Source: Aquabacter sp965279295 (GTDB lineage: Bacteria > Pseudomonadota > Alphaproteobacteria > Rhizobiales > Xanthobacteraceae). Taken from it: a DNA stretch of 64,000 nt. Location of the stretch: assembly GCA_965279295.1 (NCBI GenBank), contig CBDIHQ010000014.1; one strand, written 5' to 3'. Both the position numbers and the translations under genes were made by a program. Each line of letters opens with the position of its first letter. Position 1 is the first letter of the stretch. The notes under the pieces were generated by a model. It was not told the origin of the DNA and searched no databases. It worked only from the letters and a program-made list of their open reading frames with translations. Below are positions 25,608-33,872 of this stretch, piece by piece.

Positions 25608-26477
25608 TCAGGCAAAGCCATAGAGGCGCGCCGGATTGTCCACGAAAACTCGTTGCGCCTCGCTCGGCGACACCCAGGCGCTGGCGGCTTCGAACAAGTC
25701 TGTCGTATTGGGCATCGGCCGACCTTGCAAAAAGATGTGCGGCCAGTCCGATCCCCAGAGGCACCGCTCGGGTGCGGTGTCGAGGATCGCCTTCACCGGC
25801 TCCAGGATGTCGGCGAAGGTCTCCGGTGCGTTCGACACGCGATAGCCGATCAGCTTGATCCAGACGTGATCATTTTCCAGCAGCCTGAGGACGTTCTGGA
25901 ATTGCGGCCCGGCCACGCCGTCCTGGATGGGGAATTGCCCCATGTGATCCAGCACCACCGGCACGGGCAGGTTGGTCAGGATATCCGCGACCTCGGGCAG
26001 TCGGGCGCTGCCGATCCAGAGTTGGATATGCCACCCGAACGGCGCAATCAGCGTCGCCAGGGCGGGTAGCCAATCAACCGGTGTGTTTCCGGTGATGGCG
26101 TTGAAGCGGATACCGCGCACGCCGCTCTCATGCATGCGCGCGATATCCTCCGCCGTCGCACTCTGGTCGATCACCGCGATGCCGCGCGCCCGCTCGGGAC
26201 CGAGCTTGGCCAGGGCGTCCAGCAGGCAGGAATTGTCGGTGCCATAGACGCCGCCCTGCACCGCCACCATGCGCGCGATGCCGATGGTCCGCGCCATTGC
26301 CAGATAATCCTCCACCGGCGCGAAAGGCGGATCGAACCCCCGCGCGGGATGGAGTGGATAGGCATCGGTGGGGCCGAAGACATGGAAATGGCTGTCTGTC
26401 ATGCCGGGCAGGGCGGCGATGCGCGGCGTGCGCGCGGGCGGCGGTGGCGGCGAGACAGGGAGCGTGGGCTGCGACAT
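25608..26477 (-). CDS. Amidohydrolase family 2 protein, PDC hydrolase (LigI)-like
   Basis: The 289-residue TIM-barrel hydrolase belongs to the cog3618 group with 2-pyrone-4,6-dicarboxylate lactonase (LigI). Visible active-site residues are the H-x-H pair in TDSHFHVFGP (His30 and His32), His178 in PVVLDHMGQFP and Asp244 in LWGSDWPHIF. Spacing is nearly that of LigI. The N-terminus has a Pro-rich lead (PVSPPPPPARTP). Enzymes of the group hydrolyse lactones or related cyclic esters. It is the last gene after cupin and gntR on the minus strand and likely acts in the GntR-controlled pathway; the substrate is not known. Confidence 0.86.
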   Translation of the reverse strand: MSQPTLPVSPPPPPARTPRIAALPGMTDSHFHVFGPTDAYPLHPARGFDPPFAPVEDYLAMARTIGIARMVAVQGGVYGTDNSCLLDALAKLGPERARGIAVIDQSATAEDIARMHESGVRGIRFNAITGNTPVDWLPALATLIAPFGWHIQLWIGSARLPEVADILTNLPVPVVLDHMGQFPIQDGVAGPQFQNVLRLLENDHVWIKLIGYRVSNAPETFADILEPVKAILDTAPERCLWGSDWPHIFLQGRPMPNTTDLFEAASAWVSPSEAQRVFVDNPARLYGFA

Positions 26478-26548
26478 GGTTCAAACCAAATTGTGAGAAG
26501 GATGGAGGCCTTCGGCGCGCGCGCAATCGCTGCCCGACGACCATGGCG

Positions 26549-27283
26549 TCACCGTTGCGAAAAGCCCCGGTCGCGGGCCGACCACCCGCCGTGGGCGGCC
26601 TTGTAGGCGTCAAGCGCCGGCATCATGTGGTCGACGCACAGCTTGACCAGGGCCGCGCTATCCCCAGCCCGCATGGCCGCGATCATGTCCACATGCTCCT
26701 GATGCGAGCGCCCGGCGAGGTTCGGCGAACCGATGGCATAGCAGTGGATGGCTGCGGTCTTCTGCCAGAGTTGCTCGATCATCTCAGCCAGATACGGATT
26801 CCCGCAGGCGCCGAACAGGGCGCGGTGAAACTGCTCGTTGGCCGCGACCACCCGGTCGAGTTCGCCGCTGGTCAGGCGCGTCAGATATTGCCGGTTCAGG
26901 TCTTCGAGTTGTTCCAGCAGTTCGGGCGTGGCGGGAAGGGGAATGCGGCTCGCCGCCTCGCGCTGGAGGACGGTGCGCAGGTCATAGAGGTGATCGACAT
27001 CGGAGGTGGCCGGGTCTGCGACCACTGCGCCGCGATTCTGGCGCAACTCCACCAGCCCCTGGCGCTGCAACTCGGTGAGAACGCCCCGAATGAGGTAGCG
27101 CCCGGCGCCGAACCGCTGCGACAGCTCGTTTTCCAGCAGCCGTTCGCGCGGCCGCAGACGCCCGAACATGATGTCCATGCGGATCTCGTTCAGGACCTGA
27201 TCCTGGGAGACAGCATCCTTGGGTGCTGCGGCCGAACCCGCTTCACCGGACGCAGGACCGGCAGGCGGCCCGTTGCGGAGCAT
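26549..27283 (-). CDS. GntR-family regulator, FCD (FadR-like) subgroup
   Basis: The 244-residue regulator has an N-terminal winged helix (ENELSQRFGAGRYLIRGVLTELQRQGLVEL, here in two parts ENELSQRFGAGRYLIRG and VLTELQRQGLVEL) and an all-helical FCD ligand domain (FHRALFGACGNPYLAEMIEQ, HQEHVDMIAAMRAGD). The ATG at 27283 has GGAGG seven bases upstream, which decides against a start at 27358. It stands between the cupin and amidohydrolase genes. The palindromes at 27937-27956 and 29271-29290 fit the size and symmetry of FadR-type sites and are probably its operators. Confidence 0.9.
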   Translation of the reverse strand: MLRNGPPAGPASGEAGSAAAPKDAVSQDQVLNEIRMDIMFGRLRPRERLLENELSQRFGAGRYLIRGVLTELQRQGLVELRQNRGAVVADPATSDVDHLYDLRTVLQREAASRIPLPATPELLEQLEDLNRQYLTRLTSGELDRVVAANEQFHRALFGACGNPYLAEMIEQLWQKTAAIHCYAIGSPNLAGRSHQEHVDMIAAMRAGDSAALVKLCVDHMMPALDAYKAAHGGWSARDRGFSQR

Positions 27284-27387
27284 CAATAAGCCTCCATCGC
27301 GTAACTCTTCCTCGGCAGCAAGCCCGGCGGGTGTCGTGATTCCAGCGCGCCGGGCCACGGCAAATTAGCATGCGCCGGACCGCCCCT

Positions 27388-27409
27388 CATATCCGCTTGC
27401 CCGGATATG
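27388..27409. promoter_or_regulatory. Palindrome upstream of gntR
   Basis: Perfect eight-base arms CATATCCG and CGGATATG surround a six-base spacer between the cupin stop and the gntR start. There is no T-tract, so an operator or an mRNA stem is more likely than a terminator. It differs in sequence from the other palindromes in this block. Its role is unknown. Confidence 0.4.
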
Positions 27410-27440
27410 TACTTGCGGCGGATGTCCGCGCGCCGGCCGC

Positions 27441-27851
27441 CTATTTGGACATGAGATCCTTGGGCGAGAGATGCTCGACCTCCTCGTCGCTCCCCGCGAA
27501 GGTGCGCGTGACCGCCGTGGAGCTATAGATCCAGAGAATGCGCATGGGCGCGTCGCCGGTGTTGCGGAACGCATGGAGCAGGCCGGCGGGAATATAGGTG
27601 CTGTCATAGGGCACCAGCGGCGTGACGACGCCGTCCACTTCGCACTCGCCCTGGCCTTCGAGAAGCGTCACCTGCTCATCGCAATTGTGGCGATGCATGA
27701 AGGCGCCCTTGCCCTTGGGATAGACGCTCATGCCGGTCGTGAACTTCGCCTCTGGCGCGCCATGGCGGGTGATCAGCGGCGTGGTCTGCACACCCCCTCC
27801 GCGCTCGATGGTCTTCACGTCCGCGACCTTGATGATGTGCGTTTGCGGCAT
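27441..27851 (-). CDS. Small cupin-domain protein
   Basis: The 136-residue single-domain cupin has motif 1 with His53, His55 and Glu59 (GKGAFMHRHNCDEQVTLLEGQG, key part HRHNCDEQ) and motif 2 with His93 (IPAGLLHAFRN), a full set of metal ligands. The start at 27851 with GGAAG upstream gives a normal cupin; longer upstream frames are not family-like. Such proteins are dioxygenases, isomerases or sugar/acid-binding proteins; the activity here cannot be told. It is the first gene of the minus-strand transcript and divergent from lhgO. Confidence 0.82.
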   Translation of the reverse strand: MPQTHIIKVADVKTIERGGGVQTTPLITRHGAPEAKFTTGMSVYPKGKGAFMHRHNCDEQVTLLEGQGECEVDGVVTPLVPYDSTYIPAGLLHAFRNTGDAPMRILWIYSSTAVTRTFAGSDEEVEHLSPKDLMSK

Positions 27852-27936
27852 CTTCTGCTTCCACTTTACTTGAAAACCCGTCCTCGCGAAGAGTCTCCTA
27901 CGCTGCCGGGAGATTAAGGCGCAACACGCCATTTCA

Positions 27937-27956
27937 TGTCAACATGATTGTTGACA
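27937..27956. promoter_or_regulatory. Candidate GntR operator, copy 1
   Basis: TGTCAAC and GTTGACA form a perfect seven-base inverted repeat around the spacer ATGATT. It lies in the divergent region between cupin and lhgO. A second copy with the same spacer and right arm occurs at 29271-29290. The form fits sites of FadR-type GntR regulators, one of which is encoded next door. Confidence 0.7.
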
Positions 27957-28039
27957 TTAATGCCGACGCTGATACCGATGATGCCGCCCGAAGGTGCGCG
28001 GGTCAAAGTGGCATGCGCCAAGAGGGAAAGACGGGTTCA

Positions 28040-29269
28040 ATGACCTACGACTTCTGCATCGTCGGAGGCGGCATCCTTGGGCTTGCGACGGCGATGGATC
28101 TCCTGCGCCGCCAGCCTGGCTCATCCGTGCTTCTGCTGGAAAAGGAGCGGCTGCTTGCGTCCCACCAGACCGGTCACAACAGCGGCGTCATCCATGCCGG
28201 GATCTACTACAAGCCGGGAAGCCTGAAGGCGAAGCTGTGCCGCGAGGGCGCGCAGGCCACAAAGGCGTTCTGCCAAGCGCATCAGATTCCGTTCGAGACC
28301 ATCGGCAAGCTGGTGGTCGCGACCAACGAGACCGAGCACGCCCGCCTTATCAATCTCGAACAGAACGCGCAGCAGAACGGCATCGAGATCCGCCGGCTGA
28401 GTGCGCCCGACCTCAAGGCCATCGAGCCGAACGTCAGCGGCGTCAGCGCGCTTCTCGTGCCGTCCAGCGGAATTGTGGATTACGCCCGCGTGGCCCGCGC
28501 CATGGGCGATCTGATCACCGCGCAGGGCGGCCATATCGAACTCGGCGTGAATGTGGACCGGGTGGAAGAGACGGTGACGGGCGTCACCGTGGTCGCCGGC
28601 GACCGCCGCTGGTTGGCGAAGATGGCGGTGGTCTGCGCGGGGCTTCAGGCGGATCGGCTCGCGCCGCGCCGGAAGGGGCAGGAGGATTTCCAGATCGTGC
28701 CGTTCCGGGGCGAGTATTATTCCATCCGCCCGGAGAAGCGCGGCATCGTGCGGCACATGATCTATCCCGTGCCGGACCCGGAATTGCCGTTTCTGGGCAT
28801 TCACCTCACACCGATGATCAATGGCGAACTCACGGTCGGCCCCAATGCGGTGCTGGGATGGTCGCGCGAGGGATACGCGAAATTCTCGGTGAGCCCGCGG
28901 GACATCGCCAGCTATGCGAGGTTTCCCGGCTTCTGGAAGGTCATCGGCAGCAACCTTTCCTCCGGCCTGGAGGAGATGCGGGATTCGCTTTTCAAGAAAA
29001 GCTACCTGGAGAAATGCCGCAAATACTGCCCCGGCCTGGAGCTTGAGGACCTGACGCCGTTCCGCGCCGGCATACGCGCCCAGGCCGTGACCCGCTCCGG
29101 CCAATTGGTGCACGACTTCCTGCTGCAACAATCCGAGCGCGTGCTGCACGTCTGCAACGCGCCCTCGCCGGCGGCGACATCGGCCATCCCGATCGGACGG
29201 ACCATCGCCGAGCGTCTGCTCTCGGCCACCGGCACGCCGCAGGCACATGCGCACGCATGGGCCTCTTGA
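28040..29269 (+). CDS. lhgO: L-2-hydroxyglutarate oxidase family FAD enzyme
   Basis: The 409-residue flavoprotein has an N-terminal FAD Rossmann motif (DFCIVGGGILGLATAMDL) and the family stretch QTGHNSGVIHAGIYYKPGSLKAKLC, best seen in HNSGVIHAGIYYKPGS, with FRGEYY and AVLGWSREGY further on. It fits LhgO, which oxidises L-2-hydroxyglutarate to 2-oxoglutarate and passes electrons to the quinone pool. The ATG at 28040 gives the normal N-terminus. In this block it may serve a different 2-hydroxyacid. Operator copies lie on both sides: 27937-27956 before the gene and 29271-29290 one base after the stop. Confidence 0.88.
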   Translation: MTYDFCIVGGGILGLATAMDLLRRQPGSSVLLLEKERLLASHQTGHNSGVIHAGIYYKPGSLKAKLCREGAQATKAFCQAHQIPFETIGKLVVATNETEHARLINLEQNAQQNGIEIRRLSAPDLKAIEPNVSGVSALLVPSSGIVDYARVARAMGDLITAQGGHIELGVNVDRVEETVTGVTVVAGDRRWLAKMAVVCAGLQADRLAPRRKGQEDFQIVPFRGEYYSIRPEKRGIVRHMIYPVPDPELPFLGIHLTPMINGELTVGPNAVLGWSREGYAKFSVSPRDIASYARFPGFWKVIGSNLSSGLEEMRDSLFKKSYLEKCRKYCPGLELEDLTPFRAGIRAQAVTRSGQLVHDFLLQQSERVLHVCNAPSPAATSAIPIGRTIAERLLSATGTPQAHAHAWAS

Positions 29270-29270
29270 A

Positions 29271-29290
29271 TGTCGGCATGATTGTTGACA
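29271..29290. promoter_or_regulatory. Candidate GntR operator, copy 2
   Basis: TGTCGGC, spacer ATGATT, then GTTGACA; the right arm and spacer are identical to copy 1 and the left arm differs in two bases. It lies between lhgO and the Bug receptor gene and so is placed to control the Bug-SDR-hydrolase operon. Confidence 0.65.
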
Positions 29291-29472
29291 AAAATGTCGC
29301 CGGAATTACGATTTGGCTTGTGGGGGGCTGAATTCACACCCGCGCCGGGCTTGCTGGTCGCTGAACCGGGAATCTTCGAGCCAAGTGCCCACGCGTGAAA
29401 CATGATGCCCATCGGCCGCTCCGGAACGCGGGCGGTTGCCGACAAAATCATAAAAACCCGAGGAAACGTGAC

Positions 29473-30447
29473 ATGCCGCTGTTCAGCCGCCGCTCCCTCC
29501 TGATCGCTTGCAGCGCCATGATGCTGGCCGGCGGCGCCATGGCGGACACCTATCCCTCCCGCCCTGTGAAGATCGTGGTTCCCTTCCCGCCAGGCGGGTC
29601 CAACGACATCATCGCGCGCATCGTCGCGCAGAAGCTGTCGGAGCTGGAGGGCCAGCCCTTCGTGGTGGAAAATCGCGCCGGCGCAGGCGGCAATGTCGGC
29701 TCGGATTTTGTCGCGGGCGCCGACCCGGACGGCTACACGCTGCTGCTCACTGCGCCGCCTCCACTCACAACCAACACCGCGCTTTATAAGAACCTGCGCT
29801 ATGACCCGGCCAAGGCCTTCGCGCCCGTTGCCCTGATCGCCTCCGTGCCGATCGTCTTGGCGGTAAACCCCGCGATCCCGGTCAAGAACGTGAAGGACTT
29901 GGTCGCGCTCGCGAAGGCGAAGCCGGGCACGCTCAACTTCGGCTCATCGGGCAATGGCTCCACCAACCATCTCGCCGGTGAACTGCTGAAAAGCATGACC
30001 GGCATCGACATCGTGCATGTGCCCTACAAGGGTGCCGGCCCGGCCATGAACGATCTGGTCGCCGGCCACATCCCGATGATGTTCGACAACATGCCTGCGG
30101 TGCTGCCGCAGGTGCAGGCCAAGTCCATCAACGCCATCGCGGTGGCCGGCGCCACCCGCGCCAGCGCCATGCCCGACGTGCCCACCCTTGCGGAATCCGG
30201 CGTGCCCGGCTTCGAGGCCAGCGCCTGGTTCGGCATGGTGGCCCCGGCCAAGACCCCCGCACCGGTTGTCGCCAAGCTGGAAGGCGACATTGAAAAAGTG
30301 CTGAAAATGCCGGATGTGCAGAAGCGCTTCGCTGAGCTTGGCGCGGACCCCGGCACGGTTTTCGGCCCGCAGTTCGGTGCCTTTCTCACCGAGGAAACCA
30401 AGAAGTGGACGAAGATCATCCAGGAATCCGGCGCCAAGATCGAGTGA
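29473..30447 (+). CDS. Tripartite tricarboxylate transporter receptor (Bug family)
   Basis: The 324-residue protein begins with a signal peptide (MPLFSRRSLLIACSAMMLAG, cleavage near AMADTYPSRP). The mature part has the Bug signatures YPSRPVKIVVPFPPGGSND, VVENRAGAGGNVG and FGSSGNGSTNHLAGEL. The ATG at 29473 has GAGGAAA upstream. Bug receptors bind carboxylic acids in the periplasm; the TctA/TctB membrane partners are not in this window, as is common for orphan Bug genes. It starts a plus operon with an SDR and a degenerate hydrolase. Confidence 0.93.
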   Translation: MPLFSRRSLLIACSAMMLAGGAMADTYPSRPVKIVVPFPPGGSNDIIARIVAQKLSELEGQPFVVENRAGAGGNVGSDFVAGADPDGYTLLLTAPPPLTTNTALYKNLRYDPAKAFAPVALIASVPIVLAVNPAIPVKNVKDLVALAKAKPGTLNFGSSGNGSTNHLAGELLKSMTGIDIVHVPYKGAGPAMNDLVAGHIPMMFDNMPAVLPQVQAKSINAIAVAGATRASAMPDVPTLAESGVPGFEASAWFGMVAPAKTPAPVVAKLEGDIEKVLKMPDVQKRFAELGADPGTVFGPQFGAFLTEETKKWTKIIQESGAKIE

Positions 30448-30496
30448 GCGTGGCCGCAACGGCAAAGCAAGAAACGACTGAGGAGACGGCATCTTC

Positions 30497-31285
30497 ATGG
30501 ATCTCAATCTGAGCGGCAAAGTCGCGGTGGTGACCGGCGGCAGCATGGGCATCGGCCGCGCGGTCGCGGCCGAACTCGCGGCTGAAAATGCCAATGTCCT
30601 GATCGTCGCGCGCAATCCCGAGCGGGTTGAAGCCACTGCCAGGGACTTGTCGGCAACAGGTCGCGGGCGTGTGGTCGCCTTTGCCGGGGACATGACCCTG
30701 CCGGGCGATGTGGAAAAGGCCATGGCCTTCGCCCGCAGCACCTTCGGCCGGATCGATATTCTCATCAACAATGCCGGTGCGACCCCCATGGGCCGCATTG
30801 CCGATTCCGCCGACGCGGTGTGGGAGAAGTCCCTCAACCTGAAATTGCTCGGCTACATGCGCTGCGCCCGCGACGTGCTTCCCGAAATGCGGCAGCGCCG
30901 CTGGGGCCGCATCGTCAACATCATCGGCCGCAGCGGACACCAGCCGCGCGCCGCCTATCTGGTGGGCGGCGCGGTGAATGCCGCGCTGCTGAACTTCACC
31001 CTGGCGCTGGCTGAGGAATGCGCGCCGGACAATGTGCTCGTCACCGGCGTCAATCCGGGGCCGGTACAGACCAGCCGATGGGACCAGTTGGTGTCCCAGA
31101 GCGCGACCCTCGACGGCAAGGATTCCAACGCGGCGAACACTGCCGCCATCGCCTCCGTTCCGCTCGGGCGGGTGGGGCAGCCGGAGGAAGTGTCGGGCAT
31201 GGTCGCCTTCCTCTGTTCCGATCGGGCGTCCTTCATCACGGGAACCTGCATCAACATCGACGGCGGCGGAACCAGGTGCATCTGA
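30497..31285 (+). CDS. SDR-family protein without the catalytic Lys
   Basis: The 262-residue SDR has the cofactor motif TGGSMGIG (13-20) and NNAG (91-94). Tyr154 is in place (QPRAAYLVGGAVNAALL), but the residue four further on, normally Lys, is Gly158, and the usual Ser segment reads NIIGRSG. I recall SDR groups with the same Y-x-x-G-G-x-x-N pattern, so this is a family feature rather than decay; such proteins may use another residue for proton relay. It starts 49 bp after the Bug gene and overlaps the next gene by one base (TGATG). Confidence 0.85.
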   Translation: MDLNLSGKVAVVTGGSMGIGRAVAAELAAENANVLIVARNPERVEATARDLSATGRGRVVAFAGDMTLPGDVEKAMAFARSTFGRIDILINNAGATPMGRIADSADAVWEKSLNLKLLGYMRCARDVLPEMRQRRWGRIVNIIGRSGHQPRAAYLVGGAVNAALLNFTLALAEECAPDNVLVTGVNPGPVQTSRWDQLVSQSATLDGKDSNAANTAAIASVPLGRVGQPEEVSGMVAFLCSDRASFITGTCINIDGGGTRCI

Positions 31286-32103
31286 TGGCCACGGAAATCT
31301 CGAAGGTCCGAGTCAGCGACGATTGCGAACTGGCCGTCCGGCTGGATGATTATGTGCTGCCCTGGGAGACCAAGGCGCCGGTGCTGATGCTGCACGGCCT
31401 TGCCGAGAGCGGCGAGGCGTTCCGGCGCTGGGTGCCCTATTTCGCGACCCATCATGTGGTGGTGCGGCCGGATCTGCGCGGCTATGGCGCCTCCACGCCC
31501 ATGGCGGGCGATTATCCCTACCGGTTCGCGCAGCTCGGCGTCGACATCATCACGCTGCTCGACGCGCTGAAATTGGAGAAGGTGCTGCTGGTTGGTGCCA
31601 AGATCGGCGGCGCGCTGGCCCTGCATCTCGCCGCCCATTATCCCGACCGGGTGATCGCGGTTGCGGGTGTCGCGGCACCGGCCTCGCTCACCTCGTTCGC
31701 GGATCGCGCGCCGGTCTGGCGCAAACAGATCCGGGACGAGGGCGTCGAGGCCTGGGTGCGCGAGACCACGGCGTTCCGGCTCGGCTCCTCGCTCCCGCCC
31801 GCGGCGATCGACTGGTGGGTGAACCTGATGTCGAAGACGCAGGCCTCTACGCTGGAAGCCTTTCTTCAGATGGTCCCGACCGTGGACATCACTGCGGACC
31901 TGCCCCGCGTGTCCTGTCCTTCGGTCATCATCACCACCACCGGCTCGGGACTGGCCAGCGTTGATGCCGTGCGGGCGTGGCAGGAGACGATCCCCTGCTC
32001 CCAGCTGGAAGTGCTGCCGGGGGATTCCTACCATGTGGCAGCGACCGATCCTGATGTGTGCGCCCGGATCGTGCGTCGCTTTTTCGACAGCCTGGACGTC
32101 TGA
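31285..32103 (+). CDS. Alpha/beta hydrolase fold protein without a Ser nucleophile
   Basis: The 272-residue protein has the alpha/beta hydrolase core: VLMLHGLAESGEAFRRW, RPDLRGYGAST, and the nucleophile elbow LLVGAKIGGALALHL. In the elbow Lys106 (codon AAG) stands at the place of the nucleophile (G-x-S-x-G). His in DSYHVAATD is kept, but the region of the acid reads ITTTGSGLAS without Asp. It is intact in frame and in an operon, so it may be a binding protein, a lyase or a cofactor-free enzyme. The ATG overlaps the SDR stop by one base. Confidence 0.83.
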   Translation: MATEISKVRVSDDCELAVRLDDYVLPWETKAPVLMLHGLAESGEAFRRWVPYFATHHVVVRPDLRGYGASTPMAGDYPYRFAQLGVDIITLLDALKLEKVLLVGAKIGGALALHLAAHYPDRVIAVAGVAAPASLTSFADRAPVWRKQIRDEGVEAWVRETTAFRLGSSLPPAAIDWWVNLMSKTQASTLEAFLQMVPTVDITADLPRVSCPSVIITTTGSGLASVDAVRAWQETIPCSQLEVLPGDSYHVAATDPDVCARIVRRFFDSLDV

Positions 32104-32137
32104 TCCCACCTTAAGGGCGAGGGCAGAGAGCAACGCC

Positions 32138-32917
32138 TCAGGCGCCGAATTTTGCGTCGCGCTTTTCCTGGAAGGCGGCGATGCCCTCGTGCCGGCCGCG
32201 GTCGGACATGCAGATGACGTGAAGTTCGTTCTCGTGGCGGATGCCGGCTTCAAGCGGCATGGAGAGGGCGGCGCGGGTGGCCGCTTTCACCGCCTGCGTG
32301 GCGATCGGGCTGAAGGCCGCCATCTTTTGAGCCAGAGCCGCCACATGGGCGTCGAGATCGGCATCGTCCAGCACCTCTTCGACCAGGCCGATGGCAAGGG
32401 CGCTGGCGGCATCGATGGTGTCGCCGGAGAGCAGCAGGCGCATGGCCTGGCCGTAGCCGACGAGGCGGGGCAGCATCTGCGAGGCGCCGCCGCCGCCAAC
32501 CCAGCCGCGCGTCACCTCCGGCGCGCCGAATTTCGCGCTGGCGCCGGCGATGCGGATGTCGGCGCCCAAAGCGATCTCAAGGCCCCCGCCGAGCACCCAT
32601 CCGCGCAGGGCGGCGATGACCGGCTTGCGCATGTCGCGCACCACGGCGGCATATTCCACGCGGTTGCGGAATGCCCAGAGATCGGTGATCTCGCCGAGCG
32701 CATTCATGTCTGAGCCGGCGGAAAACGCCCGCTCGCCGCCGCCGGTGATGACGACGATGCGCACGCTTTCGTCCGCATCCAGAGCGGCGCAGGTCTCGCC
32801 GAGGCTGCGTGCCATGGGCGGGGTGATGGCGTTGTGCTTGCGCGGGCGGTCGATGACGATCCGGGCCACATGGCCGTCGCGCTCGACGCGGATTGCGCCG
32901 TCTGTCTCTTCAGCCAT
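32138..32917 (-). CDS. Enoyl-CoA hydratase/isomerase family protein
   Basis: The 259-residue crotonase-fold protein has oxyanion segments AFSAGSDM and GWVLGGGLEIALGADIRIA, and keeps a catalytic-type Glu134 in FGAPEVTRGWVGGGG. The end GIAAFQEKRDAKFGA is typical. It is nine bases from the upstream dehydrogenase gene and is the last gene of the operon that begins with the long OYE gene. Hydration of an enoyl-CoA is likely. Confidence 0.9.
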   Translation of the reverse strand: MAEETDGAIRVERDGHVARIVIDRPRKHNAITPPMARSLGETCAALDADESVRIVVITGGGERAFSAGSDMNALGEITDLWAFRNRVEYAAVVRDMRKPVIAALRGWVLGGGLEIALGADIRIAGASAKFGAPEVTRGWVGGGGASQMLPRLVGYGQAMRLLLSGDTIDAASALAIGLVEEVLDDADLDAHVAALAQKMAAFSPIATQAVKAATRAALSMPLEAGIRHENELHVICMSDRGRHEGIAAFQEKRDAKFGA

Positions 32918-32926
32918 CCCGGCCTC

Positions 32927-33823
32927 CTATTGCTGCGCGGAGCGCCGCGCCACTTCCTCGAATATGGCGGAGACGTCACGGTCGGTGCCGCCATGCGCCA
33001 TCATGTCCGTGAACATGGATGTCATGGTGTCCAACAGGGTGAGGGACAGGCCGAGATCGCCTGCCAGTGCCTGTGCGGTGCGCAGATCCTTCAGCTGATA
33101 TTGCGCCGGGGAGCCGGGCACGAAATCCCCCGTCGCCATGCGGGCGCCGTGGATGTTGAGCACCTTGGAGTCCCCGAAGCCGCCCATCAGGGCGGTGCGT
33201 AGGCAGGCGAGGTCCGCGCCGCCCTTGGCAGCGAAGTTGAACGCCTCGGCGACCCCGACCATGGTGGCGCCGACGATGATCTGGTTGCACAGCTTGGCCA
33301 ACTGGCCGGTGCCCACTGGCCCGATGCGCGTCGGCCGTCCCAGCGGTGCGAAGAGGGGCGCGAGGTGGGCGATCGCCTCGGGCGCGCCGCCGGCCAGGAT
33401 GGCGAGCGTGCCCTCCCGCGCGCCGACTTCGCCGCCCGAGACCGGCGCGTCGACATAGGCAATGCCATGGGCGGTGCAGATGTCCGTCTGGGCGCGGCAG
33501 GTCTCGACGGGAATAGAACTCATGACCACCAGCGTCGATCCCGGCGCCAGACTCGTGATGGCGGGGAAGGGGCCGGAAAACAGCACTTCGTCCACCACCG
33601 CGCCGGTGGACAGCATCACCACCGCGACCCGCGCGCCCTCAAGCGCCGCCTGCGGCGTGGGCGCGATGGTGGCGCCGTGCTGCGCAAGCTGTTCGGATTT
33701 TGTAGCGCTGCGGTTCCAGGCGCGGACCGAAAAACCCGCCTGTGCCAGACGGCGGGCCATGTGCCCGCCCATGATGCCTGTGCCCAGGAACGCTACGGCG
33801 CTGCCGGCGGAAACCTCGCTCAT
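32927..33823 (-). CDS. Beta-hydroxyacid dehydrogenase (3-hydroxyisobutyrate dehydrogenase family)
   Basis: The 298-residue protein has a Rossmann motif AFLGTGIMGGHMARRL near the N-terminus, the substrate loop DAPVSGGEVGAREGTL and the catalytic Lys177 in GTGQLAKLCNQI. It is of the family of 3-hydroxyisobutyrate dehydrogenase and tartronate semialdehyde reductase. Arg in WNRSATKSE after the second strand suggests NADP(H), but this is weak. The true start is ATG 33823, 49 bases after the OYE gene; longer frames upstream lie in that gap. It probably oxidises or reduces a hydroxyacid or its semialdehyde. Confidence 0.9.
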   Translation of the reverse strand: MSEVSAGSAVAFLGTGIMGGHMARRLAQAGFSVRAWNRSATKSEQLAQHGATIAPTPQAALEGARVAVVMLSTGAVVDEVLFSGPFPAITSLAPGSTLVVMSSIPVETCRAQTDICTAHGIAYVDAPVSGGEVGAREGTLAILAGGAPEAIAHLAPLFAPLGRPTRIGPVGTGQLAKLCNQIIVGATMVGVAEAFNFAAKGGADLACLRTALMGGFGDSKVLNIHGARMATGDFVPGSPAQYQLKDLRTAQALAGDLGLSLTLLDTMTSMFTDMMAHGGTDRDVSAIFEEVARRSAQQ

Positions 33824-33872
33824 GGTCGCTTCCCCGTTTCTTCCGGCCGCTTTGTTCTTAGGCGGTCTTGTC

